A DNA stretch of 64,000 nucleotides, from contig CM069458.1 in the NCBI GenBank assembly GCA_035610835.1, positions 33,691,449-33,755,448 on the forward strand, in the 5' to 3' direction. The stretch comes from Ophiura sarsii (lineage: Eukaryota; Echinodermata; Ophiuroidea; Amphilepidida; Ophiuridae). Position numbers and translations under genes: made by a program. How positions within the stretch are numbered: position 1 is the stretch's first letter; every line of letters begins with the position of its first letter. A model generated the notes under the pieces. It did not search any database. It worked only from the letters and a program-made list of their open reading frames with translations, and was not told where the DNA came from. Below, piece by piece: positions 21,867-32,958 of this stretch.

Positions 21867-22173
21867 CATGGCGGAACCCACTTTGTTTGTTGTCAAAAAC
21901 AAGATTTGTAAAATAAAAAATAAAAAATGTTTACTATTTATTAGCAATTGTAAGCAATTCAAGCATTCAATTTGGTATTGAATTGCACTTATTGCAGGTT
22001 TAGATAACATGTGCTCTAGGTCCCATGCATGCATCAATAACACGGTAGAATAAGTACTGTATTGTAAATGTATGATGCATTTTATACCATCAAAGACTTG
22101 ATGCATGGCTGAGATATAAGGTACACTATTTTTGCAGTTTTTGTTTTGTTTGACTCATCCTGTATATTTCAAT

Positions 22174-22325
22174 CAGTTCCAAATTGGCAAGAAATATTCG
22201 GTTTTTATCTATCAGCGCGCAAAAGTCATGCATACAATGACACTGCACGCCATGCGAGCATTTTGCGCACGACGCTCTTCTGAATTAATTTGCTGCTGTA
22301 AACAGGTTTCGCCAATTTGGAACTG
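22174..22325. mobile_element. MITE family C, copy 1
   Basis: CAGTTCCAAATTGGC and GCCAATTTGGAACTG bound 152 bp. A second, opposite-facing copy lies at 31365-31563; the shared interior includes ATGCATACAATG and AACCTGTTTACAGCAG (reverse orientation). Confidence 0.7.
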
Positions 22326-23581
22326 ACTGAACTATAGTTATTTATAGTACCGGACCGGTAATGAATACAATGATGGCCTCAACCTTATTCTCTTCTACAA
22401 ATCTTAAATGGTATAATTATATAATACCCTTCACACTGTACCCATCACACTCTTTGTGTTACGGAATAGAGTTGATTATAATATGAGTGTGTACCGAGTA
22501 TGGAGTGTATTCCAGAATTAAGCCCTTCAATGCATTGTATACGTAACTTGTGTTGAGTTTATATTGTCTTTGTGTACTGTAATTTATATGTTTATATATT
22601 GTATTGTAAGGAAATTGCTGGTTAATGATTTTTTTTTTTTTAAATCAGGAGAGTTATTTAAAATTCTGTGTGTAGTCATCTGGGAGGGATGCTTGGAATA
22701 AGGTTTATGCTAAAATAGAGCTTCTGGAACATGATTTGAGTACTTTTTTGTCACAAATGATAGGGTGTTTACTTTACAGAATGTTGAAAAACATTTGCTG
22801 GAATGAAAACAGGCCGAGTATCCTGAACAGCCAAGTAGAAACATAAAGAAGCATTTGTTCATTTTTTCGGGGTGGGGTGGGGTGGGGTGGTGGAGGGAGG
22901 CACGGCACCCATATACAAAGGTAAATATGGACTTGAAGAATGGGCCCTGTCTGAACCCTCAGTAAGTGCAAGACCTACTGTCTGAACCCTCAGTAAGTGC
23001 AAGTCTTTCAACATAGATGTGTCCCATTTCCCCTACACTTTGTTCCCTCTCCATTTTATATGCTCGGAAACAAACCCTTTCCCAGAATTTGCCATTTGTG
23101 ACACAATAAGCAGTCTAGGGTGTACTTTCCCCTTCCGTTGAATTGAAATCAGATTCATCTCATCCCAAACAGTAATAATTAATAGGCCAAGGAAAAACCC
23201 TGTTCTACAGACCTGACTGACCCATATTTTGAACATTTTGAAGTTTTTTAACAAAGTTTTGAAAGCAAAAGCCTGACAGACCGACCCTACACAAAGAGGT
23301 CCGTCTGAAAGTCCATAGAACAGGGTTCTATTGTGTCAGCCTGAAGTTGTCTACCGGTGTAATCAACGCACTTAGTATAATTCAATCACTATTTAAGAAA
23401 GAAAACAAATTGCACAATAAATTATATGTACAAATGTTGTGTCTTTATTGTATTTATTTTGGTAGTTCAACAGTCCCCTTAAATAATATACAATCTACTT
23501 TGTTTATTTTGAAAATAATGTGGATAAATTAATTTCTAGATGAGGTATGAAACAAAAACAATTGCACAATATTTAGATACA

Positions 23582-24264
23582 TACAGGGTGTCCCAAAACA
23601 AATCTGTGCACGTGTTTACCCAACTTATTGACCATGAAGTTCTAAAATTTGGTGTAACATTGTCATACAAATTGAGACTTTTAATAAATGCCTGGCTTTC
23701 AGATACTGTTTATTTCCTGATTTGGTTTTGTCAATCCTGAGATATGACCAGATTTGGTGTAACATTGTTATACAAATTGAGACTTAAAAACACTTGGCTT
23801 TCAGATGCTGTTTATTTAATCTGATTTAGTTCGGTCAATCCTGAGATACAAGTATGACCAATTAACTAAAGCTAACTAAAATCGACGTTGTGCCACTTGA
23901 CAGTTTGCAAAGAAGAGAAGGTTTACTCCGGAGATACACATCTTCCACCTGTTCAAGTGGTCTTGGTTCGAATGCCTCCACACTCTCCCAATGTTTCAAG
24001 ACGGATTGACGCCCATTTGAAGAACAAGTTAGTATCGGTTTGACGCTTATAAGCATGTTTTCCTGTAAAAGTGGCATAACATCAATTTTAAGTAGCTTTA
24101 GTTAACTGAGCATATCTCCGGATAGAACAAAACTAAATCGGATAAAATAAACAGCATCTGAAAGGTAAGTGTTTAGTCTTTCAATATGTGCAATAATGGT
24201 ACATTAACTTTTAGAACTTGGTGGTTGGGTAAGCATGTGCACAGTTTTTTTTGGACACCCTGTA
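23582..24264. mobile_element. 683-bp element with TACAGGGTGTCC ends
   Basis: TACAGGGTGTCC at the left and GGACACCCTGTA at the right. The similarity continues through TGTGCACG..TTACCCAAC on the left and GTTGGGTAAGCATGTGCACA on the right. An internal ~130-bp segment (GGTGTAACATTG..) is duplicated at ~23650 and ~23755. No transposase frame. Other single CAGGGTG-type ends occur at 44030, 49097 and 49277. Confidence 0.65.
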
Positions 24265-24268
24265 GTAT

Positions 24269-24574
24269 GGTGGATGTTCCGATTGGTTTTATTTGCCCAT
24301 CAACATATCAGAAGAAACTCCCAATTTTTTCTCAGAATTGTTGGGGCAAGATGTGTTCAATTTAGATGTTATAGGCCAAATGCAGTGAATTACTGCCAAA
24401 GGTGGTTAACCATCCTGGGATGGCACTTTGGGTACACTCTATGGGCAAATTTCATGTCATCTTGTGCTTCTAAAATGAGAACCCTTGGAGTTGAGCAACT
24501 CTAACTTTGGAACCCTTCATGAAGAATAGAAAACGTCCAAGTTGAAAATCCCGTCAGCAATCGGAACACCTACC
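24269..24574. mobile_element. MITE, GGTGGATGTTCCGATTG ends
   Basis: Short imperfect TIR (GGTGGATGTTCCGATTG against CAATCGGAACACCTACC) bounding 306 bp that start 4 bp after the previous element. An 89-codon frame lies inside but resembles no protein I know. Confidence 0.5.
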
Positions 24575-24974
24575 TTTAAATTCATTTCAAAATGAGACAA
24601 AAATTATGATCCCTGCATAAATGGGCCTACAATGGACATCTCTGAATAGTGCAAAAGATTCACTGTGCATTCTATGATGATTGAGTCTATCATACAGAAT
24701 TTACAATACTCTACACAATATTAAGTACAAATGGGCGCAGCATCTTATCATGCACACGTTCGTAATGTGCTGGCGAGTAAGCTTGCAGGATCAAAGATGA
24801 ATTCCAGCCTGTGTACATCAATGCTGCTTTCATGAATATGCACTGTTGTAGCATTCATACTTTAGGGAGTGGAACCATGGAATTTTTTCTCTAACAAAGT
24901 GTGTCCAGATTAATTTGTTCAAAAATGCTATTTCTACTCATCCGGGAACATTAACTCTTGGGTGATCATACGGT

Positions 24975-25192
24975 CAGGGATGTAGCTACACTGGTCGGTG
25001 CTGGTCGGTAGCGACCGGCACTAAGGCTAAACAACCGGCACTCACAGCAATTTTCAGGCAAATTAACCAGCTCTAAGACTCAAAAATTGAGTAAATGTAC
25101 ATCAAATACCACAAATTGCTCAGAATGCCAGAGCGTGGCGATAAATATGTGAGATTTTAGCCGGCACTAAAATGTGGCTAGCTACAACCCTG
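24975..25192. mobile_element. MITE, CAGGGATGTAGCTAC ends
   Basis: CAGGGATGTAGCTAC and GTAGCTACAACCCTG bound 218 bp. The interior has GCCGGCACT repeats on both strands. It resembles the element at 61367-61671 in its CAGGG ends and CCGGC content; hAT-like by its CAGGG terminus (inference). Confidence 0.6.
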
Positions 25193-27273
25193 GATACCTT
25201 GATGGCGCTGTCCGTCGTCTGCTTAGGTATAGACTTGTATCAAGTCTGTCAGACACAAACAACAACGGTATGGTGTAAAAAGAAGTGACAAACTGAGCTA
25301 AAAATGTATAAAACAAGCAATTAAACATGATTTAATCATATTCAGGGTGGTAAAAATCCTGCAGCACACAAGGTTTTTATGAAAATTTTGAAACTGCACA
25401 ATTTGCAGGATTTGTTTCTAACAATTACGTGTAAACTTCAATTAAAAGAATACCTAATCAGACGACAATCAGCGCTACAGCGACATCAAGATGTCATCCG
25501 AATAAAGTTTAATGTCCCTGATGAGCTCATTATAATAGCCTATAAAACGTGAACTGTCATTTACGTATGCACAGTATAGGAGTTTCCTATCCCCAAATTA
25601 ATAGTATCCCTGGTATAATTCTCAAATTATGAGCAGGTGTAAAGTCAAATTAGAGTGTACACAGCCTCTTTGTATTAATGGAGGAGAAACTATAGAATAC
25701 CCCTCACACCCAGACTAAGTAGCAGTTTATCGGGTGTTTGTAAGAACTATTTAAACAAAATCTTAATTGAAAAGCATTTCTCGTCACATTTCATTCAACC
25801 AAACCCCATTTTCCAGAACTCTACATACACACAATATTATTATGTATAAGTATAACATTAAATAAGATAACGAAACATTCATAAAGACTTTCCTTTTAGA
25901 AACTGAACAAATAATGGGAAAATAACCCTGGTGCATTTGATTTGAAAATGTGCTAAGGCCACTTTTACAAAAATCAGATGCTCGTTAGCCCTCAATTTCT
26001 GGGATAAGGTCAAAAGTTTTTTTGGTATTTTCTTCAATTTTTAGACATTATTGAGTTTCTAATACTAAAATGTTAATGGTTGATGGACCTATTTATGTAT
26101 TTATCAACTACAGTCAATTTCAAGTGTTTTGTAGAACTCAAGGGGTTTAACTTTCATAAAAATAATAAACATAAAAAAAGAGCCTCACTGTTTTCTGGAT
26201 GCTGCTGAAAGATGTTATGCAAATTTTGCATGAAAACAGCCATATTTTTGTGTTAGTAAAAAATGAGAACCGTCCTCCCTCTTCACTTTTCAAAGGCCAG
26301 TGCTACGAATATCTAGTAATAAATAATAAATAAAAGTGGCCTAACTTGCCTCCCAAAATAGGTATTATACATGAAAGATACATTTCAATGGATGAAATGA
26401 ATAAGTAAAGAAACTATAGATAAAATAGCAACTAACACGTCCAAAAATATGCACCTTGTTTTGGATTGTACCAAAATAATACAAGATTTACAGAGTGGTC
26501 TAAAAATGAAATAAGGCAACAAAAAAAAAGAAACCCTTCTACCGACCCAATTTTTTGGAAATCTGTGAAAAAATTGTTCATATGCAAATGAATACCGCAC
26601 CAAATAGTTGCTTTGGCATGTAAACCTACGGCAACATTTTTCAAGATTTTATTAATTTTGTACATTAAATAAATAAAGCCTGACCGACCAACCCAACCTG
26701 AGAGGTTCATTTGCCCGTACAACATGGTTTATTTTTGTCGTGGCCTAATTCTGATCTCCTTTTTTCAACAATTTCTGTGGATTCATTTTTTTGGACCACT
26801 CTGTTAACTCGGTTTGAAAACTGGATTATCCTGGACATATACAGCAAAAAAGCATTGATATTGAAGCTTGTTTTACACAATTTCAACCATTTCAAGAACA
26901 AAAATTGTTAAAACGGTTTATTCACACCCGAGTCAAGTCAACTATTTTGATCGGTGGCAATACCCAAAAATGAAAGCAAAGAGCATTTTAATTGAAGGGG
27001 CACTGTTGCAGAAAATCTACTGACCTCTTTCTGCTTGCCAGTCACAGTATAAATGCATTTTGCTAATGTGCAGGTATTTTCTTGAATTGAACCAAAAACG
27101 ATATTATCATTTGATTTTTTTTTAACCTGGCCTAATAAGCCCTTTTACTCAAATCTGAAGTATCAGGATTCAAGCGTGACTGAACAGTTCAACAAACAAA
27201 CAAACAGACGAATATGTCATGGACATACCTTTCCCATGTACCGTATGTACAGAGTTGATCTGATCCGCCATCG

Positions 27274-28051
27274 GACAAGTTTGAAACTGTCAAGTTTCCG
27301 TCATTGTGCACCTACTATCACATCAATCTGTCAAGCAGCAGCTCAATGATGGATACTTGATAGACAAGGGACATTGTAGTAAAGTGCTCAACAAAAGAAA
27401 GTCGTACACTTTATTTAGGTCAATTAAAGTAACTGTTGGTGTTTTTTTTACCACACAGGCTAGATAGACATTTGGATGAATCTTTTAGGCACATTTTGAT
27501 ACCAAACATAACACCTAGCAACAAAGACAAACCATGATAAGCGCCATTTAAAGAAAATTAGTCACTTTTCAAAAGTCACATTTTCAATTACTACACGGGA
27601 GCAAAATGGGTGTGTGCGAGGTTCACCCCGTGTGTGACACTGTTATTAACCAGGATTGACCGGCGGGCAATCGATCACACTACATTTAGTGAGCGGGATA
27701 TTTGATTCCGAATATAAAGGGCATTATGTGCTTGTTAACAATTGGTGTTTTCTTCTGCGTAGTGTATTGAAAATGTGACTTTTGAAAAGTGACTAATTTT
27801 CTATAAATGGTGCTAATTATGGTTTATCTTTGTTGTTAGGTGTTATGTTTGGTATCAACATGTGCCTAAAAGATTCATCCACATGTCTATCTAATCTGTT
27901 TGGTAAAAAAATAATCGAAAGTTACTTTAAATGACCTAAACAAAGTGTACGACTTTCTTTTGTTGAGCACTTTGTGTTTTGCCTACAATCAATTTAGTCC
28001 TGAAGAAGTCGGAGCTAAACTTGATAAAAGCTTGACAGTTTCAAACTTGTC
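27274..28051. mobile_element. Foldback element with ~200-bp near-perfect arms
   Basis: GACAAGTTTGAAACTGTCAA at the left end and its complement at the right (28031-28051). The arms at about 27382-27590 and 27766-27970 pair over most of their length around a ~175-bp loop. No coding capacity. Confidence 0.7.
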
Positions 28052-28139
28052 TGATGTCGAACCTGTTATTTCAATACTCTTCACATATTTTGTGAACATA
28101 CATAACTGTTTGAGAGTTCATACACAGTGCCTGTCCCAA

Positions 28140-28348
28140 TACTGTAAAAGCTGACATTTTCGTAGTGGTTTTATTTTCGCGTTCAAAATATTTTTCCGCG
28201 ACAATTATAACATGCAAAAAGATTGTTTTCAACATTCATGCAGTGCATCCAGATGGTCGCCCGCGAAAAAAACAATTCGCAAAATGTCTATGATATCTAA
28301 ATGCCGTGAAAAAAATATCTTTACACGAAAATATTGGCTTTTACAGTA
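28140..28348. mobile_element. MITE family D (TACTGTAAAAGC), copy 1
   Basis: TACTGTAAAAGC at the left and GCTTTTACAGTA at the right, with interior TTCAACATTCATGCAGTGCA. A second copy at 47126-47311 has the same ends and interior in the same orientation. Confidence 0.75.
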
Positions 28349-28756
28349 CCTCAAAATCAAGTCGGGACAGAAAATCACTGTCAAAATATTTGAAACAAAT
28401 CAATATCACTCATTGAGTTCAAAATCGCCAACTCTTTCTATTAAACTTTAAAGAACCTCTCTAGGCCAGTATATCTCACTCTCTTCTTCTTGATTATCTT
28501 TCGTTGTAGCAAGTCTCATATTCTGTAAAAGTTGCAATTTTCACACTGCAATAATTTCCACTTTATCTGCACACAGACACTATTGTGTGAAAATAAAAAG
28601 GCTTAAATATGATTTGGAAGTGTAGATCTACATAACTTATATGTACAAGTAATATGAAATCTTGAATTTATCAAAACACAAAATTATGTAAATTTTGCAG
28701 ATCTGTGTATTTAAGTGTCTCTTCAATACAATTATTTGACCTTCATCTTTGATATT

Positions 28757-28895
28757 CTACTGGCCTCCCAGTGCGTTGCCATTTCCCCAGGCGTGTCCGC
28801 CGCCCCCTGCGTCTCTGTTCTCTGCCGCTCTTCTGCTAGGTGGCGCCTGTCCGAAGCCGCTCACACCGCCACGGCGATTGGGAAGGTATTTATAC
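28757..28895 (-). CDS. derl1: Derlin-1, last exon (C-terminal tail, stop)
   Basis: Minus strand, acceptor TTATCCAG, then the end of a split Leu codon and YKYLPNRRGGVSGFGQAPPS, a Gly-rich stretch, HAWGNGNALGGQ and TAG. This closely follows vertebrate Derlin-1 (LPSRRGGVSGFG ... NWGQGFRLGDQ, recalled). The W-G-x-G-x-x-L segment is the SHP box, through which Derlins recruit the p97/VCP ATPase to pull ERAD substrates from the ER membrane. The tail is cytosolic. The exon is 139 nt, in phase with the exon at 31119. Confidence 0.95.
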
Positions 28896-28999
28896 CTGGA
28901 TAAAATGTGAAGCAGGCATGAAAAATAATCAATTACAAATGAGATCAATTGAACTATTAAGAGCAATACTGTGGCAAGGGTGAGGAGGCTATTCGCCCT

Positions 29000-29286
29000 T
29001 AGTAACCCATACTTCTACCAATCATCTATATCATAGACTGTGTGTACAGACACAGAGCGGGATAATCCCCTACTCTTTACAAAGGAGCCTGTGATCTTTT
29101 AACATGCTCGAGGATAGATCTTCCAATGCACAGGACCACCATTTCTACGTGACTTCCGAACCACAAGGCAATTGAGACTATAAGTACCTTGCCCAAGGAT
29201 ACAAACATGTTGGCAGTAGCGGGGCTAGAACTCACAACCTTTGTATTATGAATCCTGCATGCTATCCACAAGACCACACATGCTCT
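29000..29286 (-). repeat. tRNA-derived SINE with TTGGGCAAGG core
   Basis: Minus strand: an A-box-like GGTCTTGTGGATAGCATGC, a degenerate B box GGTTGTGAGTTCTAGCC, then CCTTGGGCAAGGTACTT, then a unique tail. CTTGGGCAAG..ACTT resembles cores shared by several vertebrate and invertebrate SINE families (MIR- or Deu-like). That relation is from memory. Confidence 0.6.
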
Positions 29287-29384
29287 CTAAGAATGCTCTC
29301 TATTGAATTGCCTGCTGAAATATTTGGTTATCATCATGGTGGGGACTTTGGCAAATTTAGTATGACCTTTTACAGTGTTGGAGT

Positions 29385-29515
29385 CGAGTCCTCATCATCC
29401 GAGTCCGAGTCCGAGTCCTTGAGGAAAGGACTCGAGTCCGAGTCCGAGTCTTTGCCAATTTCTATGTCCGAGTCCGAGTCCGAGTCCTCAATATCCGAGT
29501 CCGAGTCCTTATGTA
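29385..29515 (+). repeat. (CGAGTC)n degenerate hexamer array 1
   Basis: Repeated CGAGTC units broken by short spacers, flanked on the left by CAGTGTTGGAGTC. The plus frame reads SESESES, which is the repeat, not a gene. Confidence 0.85.
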
Positions 29516-29617
29516 TCAAATTCAAGACGCAGTTCACCAATACTATATCAACGTTTTATTAGTCAGAATTTCAGTTCTATACTGTTTACTTATACAAATA
29601 TGTACTGTTCATGAGGG

Positions 29618-29752
29618 AAATGGGGTGAACTATTGCCCCAAGGTGATCTGGAGACGGTAAGCCTACTATTTTCCGGATGCCGAAGGCTGAGGGAAAATAG
29701 TAAGCTTAGGTCTCCAGATCACCGAGAAACAATTATATAGTTCACCCCATTT
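29618..29752. repeat. Long hairpin
   Basis: AAATGGGGTGAACTAT and GTTCACCCCATTT form the outer stem. GGTGATCTGGAGAC/GTCTCCAGATCACC and CTATTTTCC/GGAAAATAG continue inward. About 135 bp, probably a MITE. Confidence 0.7.
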
Positions 29753-30943
29753 CACGAATAAAGAGCAGTCCATATTTGATTTCTATAACGCATGAAAATA
29801 TTTTTGTGTGCGATTTTGATCAAAACATGAAAAAGATCTTACAGGCGAGTCGATCCTCCATGCCATTATGGCAAAATCGTACGAGGCATGGCATTTTTTG
29901 CCCGGTCAATAGTACGCGGTCAATAGTACTTTTTGAAAGACAAAACAAGACCGGAAAGTTACGTCAAGCATGAAATGGACCAAACTATTTTGTGTTATTA
30001 TGATGTAGTATCCACCAATCAGATGGCTAGAATATTTCCATGCGTTATATAATAATTACTTATCAAAGTATAATCACAGTCAGTTCAGTAACTTACTTTA
30101 TTAGGCTTGTATTGTCTTTGTGGTTGTTCTTTTAATTACTGCTTATTTGCAATTATTTGCATGCAAAATTACTTAAATTAGAAAGAGTGTATAAAGGAAA
30201 AGATCCGCAAGACGAGAGCAGCAACGCCAGATACTGATCACAAGGGCCACACATGTTGGAGTTGCTTCCTTGCCCGTATTGGTCTTGTTAGTCATCCTCT
30301 GACACATAGATCAAATTCAACTATGTAACTGGTCTTTGTTGTCATTGTCGTCTTTGCTTTGCGATGGACGAACAACAACAGATCGAGTTAAAGAAGTAAA
30401 TTATTGCTATTGCTAAGGCTAATAATTCTGATAAAAGCCAGGATATAATTTAATGTTCTTTGTATTTCATTGTTTTTAAAGCAATAACTAAATCGACGAT
30501 ATCTTTGGAACTGGGAGTACTGACATTGAAAGAAGATGTCAGTAAAATAAGGCTATGAAAATGAACCAGGAAAGAAAATTGAATATTTCATTGCTTGACA
30601 ACACCTGAGTTTTGACCTCATCAATCATCAAAATCAGTTTTGAGTTGGCCTAATGTTATATGTTGAATTTAAAGAAGATGCTCATTGCACTTCAGGAACA
30701 TCAGCATCTGCACCATTTGGGGGGATAATCTAGCGCGATGTGGCCGCATGATCAACCCCACCCCCTCTTCTGAATATGCGTTCCATGGTAGCGCTACTTG
30801 CTGGTCTGATACAACAGCACCCTCCGTGTTACTTATGAAAGTTATTGTTTTGCTAGCGGCGGACTGCGAAATTTAGTCCCTCAGCAAAACAAAATTCAGA
30901 TAAATTAATGAAAATAAAACACCTGAAAAAACCCAATTTTGCC

Positions 30944-31090
30944 GGACTCGATGAGGACTCGAAGCCGAGTCCTCGAGTCCTTGGGGTCCGAGTCCGAGTC
31001 CGAGTCTTTGAGTACTGGGACCGAGTCCGAGTCCGAGTCTTTGAAAAAAAGGACTCGAGTCAGACTCGAGTCAGAGTCCCGAGTCCTACA
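30944..31090 (+). repeat. (CGAGTC)n degenerate hexamer array 2
   Basis: Same hexamer and same orientation as 29385-29515. Its right flank TCCTACAACACTG mirrors the left flank of array 1 (CAGTGTTGGA). It ends about 30 bp from the Derlin-1 exon. Confidence 0.85.
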
Positions 31091-31118
31091 ACACTGACCT
31101 TTTAGTAATTATACTTAC

Positions 31119-31229
31119 AAAAACTGTGGTGTTGAGAGGAAACTTCTGCCTCCAAAATCTTGTGGGTATTTAAACATGAGAAAGAAATACATGTGTCCTA
31201 CGCCTATACCAATCAGCTCATTCATGAAT
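31119..31229 (-). CDS. derl1: Derlin-1, penultimate exon
   Basis: Minus strand, acceptor TTATTTAACAG and donor TT|GTAAGT, 111 nt. It encodes FMNELIGIGVGHMYFFLMFK, then YPQDFGGRSFLSTPQF. NELIG..VGH.YFFLMF.YP.D.GGR.FLSTPQF is a Derlin-1 signature covering the last membrane helix of the rhomboid-like fold. Split codons at both ends join cleanly to the neighbouring exons. Confidence 0.96.
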
Positions 31230-31364
31230 CTGTTAAATAAATGATGGAAAGGGAAATATGTTATATATACAGGGCTCCAAATATCAGCTCATAAAGTACT
31301 GTTTGCATTAACAACCAGTTCAGAAAAGCCCTTAGCATTGCCCTAGTGATGATTATTGTTCAGT

Positions 31365-31563
31365 CAGTCCAAATTGCCGAAACCTGTTTACAGCAGGGAA
31401 TAAATTCAGAAGAGTGTCGCACCCAAAACGCATGCATGGCGCAATGTCGCAGTGACATTGTATGCATGACGCTTCCGCATGCCAAAATCGCTCTTTACGC
31501 TTGGATTACTTTTGTTGCGCGCGGATAGATAAAAACTGACTATTTCTTGCCAATTTGGAACTA
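31365..31563. mobile_element. MITE family C, copy 2 (inverted relative to copy 1)
   Basis: CAGTCCAAATTGCCGAAACC at the left and TTGCCAATTTGGAACTAATT at the right. Interior matches 22174-22325 in reverse complement, including CTGTTTACAGCAG. Lies in a Derlin-1 intron. Confidence 0.65.
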
Positions 31564-31664
31564 ATTGATCTATAGTTGACTTGTCCACTACTTGCAAAAA
31601 ATAGGTGCTGCATATAACCTGTCATAAATATTGAATGCCCCCAGGGTACCAAGTGAATACTTAC

Positions 31665-31813
31665 GATCCTCTGATGATCATGTTGAAGGCTGCTAACACC
31701 CATGGCAGGTACATGGCTTTGAATTGTGTGCCGAACCAAAATGACACTATGGTATCTCGATTTAGCTGGCACCATACATACAGAACGGCTAGCACCATGG
31801 GGTCCATCAACAT
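31665..31813 (-). CDS. derl1: Derlin-1, third-last exon, abutting the assembly gap
   Basis: Minus strand, 149 nt, donor GGATC|GTAAGT. It encodes MLMDPMVLAVLYVWCQLNRD, then TIVSFWFGTQFKAMYLPWVL and AAFNMIIRG. The stretch from LYVW.QLNRD to the end is nearly the vertebrate Derlin-1 sequence. The four bases between the gap and the exon read GTAG on the minus strand, so the acceptor AG is retained and the exon starts in phase 0. Only about 132 C-terminal residues of ~250 are in the window. The N-terminal exons are not found and may be hidden by the gap. Confidence 0.93.
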
Positions 31814-31817
31814 CTAC

Positions 31818-31917
31818 NNNNNNNNNNNNNNNNNNNNNNNNNNNNNNNNNNNNNNNNNNNNNNNNNNNNNNNNNNNNNNNNNNNNNNNNNNNNNNNNNNN
31901 NNNNNNNNNNNNNNNNN
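31818..31917. other. Assembly gap, 100 N
   Basis: Exactly 100 N, the usual placeholder for a gap of unknown length. The right edge resumes with repeated GGGCCCACA-type units (31921-31970), a likely reason for the assembly break. Confidence 0.97.
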
Positions 31918-32104
31918 GCCGCCCAAATGGGGCCCACAAAGTGGCCCATAAAGGGCCCACATGGGGCCCATGCATACGTGTTGGCTGGGATGTCTTTTAC
32001 TCTCCTATCCCGACTGTTCCTAATTAAGTTTAGAAACTGTTGCACACCAATGACACTTAAAATAGGTGTAAATTCACGCACGGTGTTGTTTATATAGATA
32101 TTAT

Positions 32105-32350
32105 GCTAAGGTGAAGATATCAATGTAATAATTCATGAATGCTATCTACTGAAGATATTAGTATACTATCTACTTAAGATAGCAATATAACATACGGGTA
32201 TCTACTGAAGATAGTAATGCAATATATGGATACTATCTACTGAAGATAGAAATGTAACGCCGGGTGTTATCTACTGAAGAAAGCAATAAAATTGTGTTAT
32301 ATCTAAGTGATGAATGCAATTATAATATATGGATGCTATCTACTGTAGAT
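32105..32350 (+). repeat. Minisatellite, ~37-45-bp unit, ~6 copies
   Basis: Each unit contains TATCTACTGAAGATAG followed by an AT-rich spacer (AATGCAATATATGGATAC type). The motif is itself partly palindromic. Units diverge toward the right end. Confidence 0.8.
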
Positions 32351-32958
32351 GGCAGACGTCCGAGTTGTTATGGTTTGTGTGTTTGTTTGTTTGTTTATTT
32401 ATTCCGGGGTTTATTTGCAAATCGCACCTTAACCAGCTTTAAACTAAGGCCTCCTATGCAACAACAAAACATTCAGAGATTTTCGTTATTCTTCAAAAGA
32501 ACTATAATATATGGATTAAAACAGCAACACCCCTATTCAATTTCCTTTGGGTACCAATGATGTTGACAAATTAGGTGTCATTGTAATGATTGCAGGTATT
32601 AAATCGATTTCACTAAAAACGAGTTCCGCTAATACCCGTGATTCAAAAGCTATAAAAGGGCAACCCATCCGTCCATTTCAATAGCGTCTTTCCACTCAAT
32701 AGACAAGAGATAAAGCAATCGATTCACAAATGACGGTCATTTGAATGGAAAGTGATGGCACATTGGCATACGCTATAACTAATTTTAGGGAATTCAGTTT
32801 TGTTTTGCTTAATTAGGGTACTTAGCACATGTTTTTAATTTACCAACAGCGGTATTCATATCGGGGAGAACAAATACTACACGATTACAAGTATCGCATA
32901 CTCCAACACGATAGGGGTAACGGTAATTATGTTAATGAGCTACCTTTTCCTCTACCAT

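Larger units (their letters stand above)
20482..28756. other. Intergenic region between convergent EMC4 and Derlin-1
   Basis: No exon recognised on either strand. It includes both 3' UTRs; no AATAAA was found within about 500 bp after the EMC4 stop. Contents are inverted-repeat elements at 21650-21866, 22174-22325, 23582-24264, 24269-24574, 24975-25192, 27274-28051 and 28140-28348. About 25200-27270 shows only AT-rich unique-looking sequence. Confidence 0.6.
28896..31118 (-). other. Derlin-1 last intron
   Basis: Contains a SINE (29000-29286), two CGAGTC hexamer arrays (29385-29515 and 30944-31090) and a long hairpin (29618-29752). 29850-30940 has no recognised feature. Confidence 0.7.

Noticed and set aside
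24235..24504. 89-codon plus frame as a gene
   Set aside because: Overlaps the TIR elements at 23582-24264 and 24269-24574 and has no protein signature.
29248..29562. Plus frame with SESESES repeats
   Set aside because: Direct translation of the CGAGTC hexamer array; no gene features.
31506..32081. Long minus frame across the N gap
   Set aside because: About a third of it is N. The true coding frame in this segment is the Derlin-1 exon in another frame, with proper splice sites.
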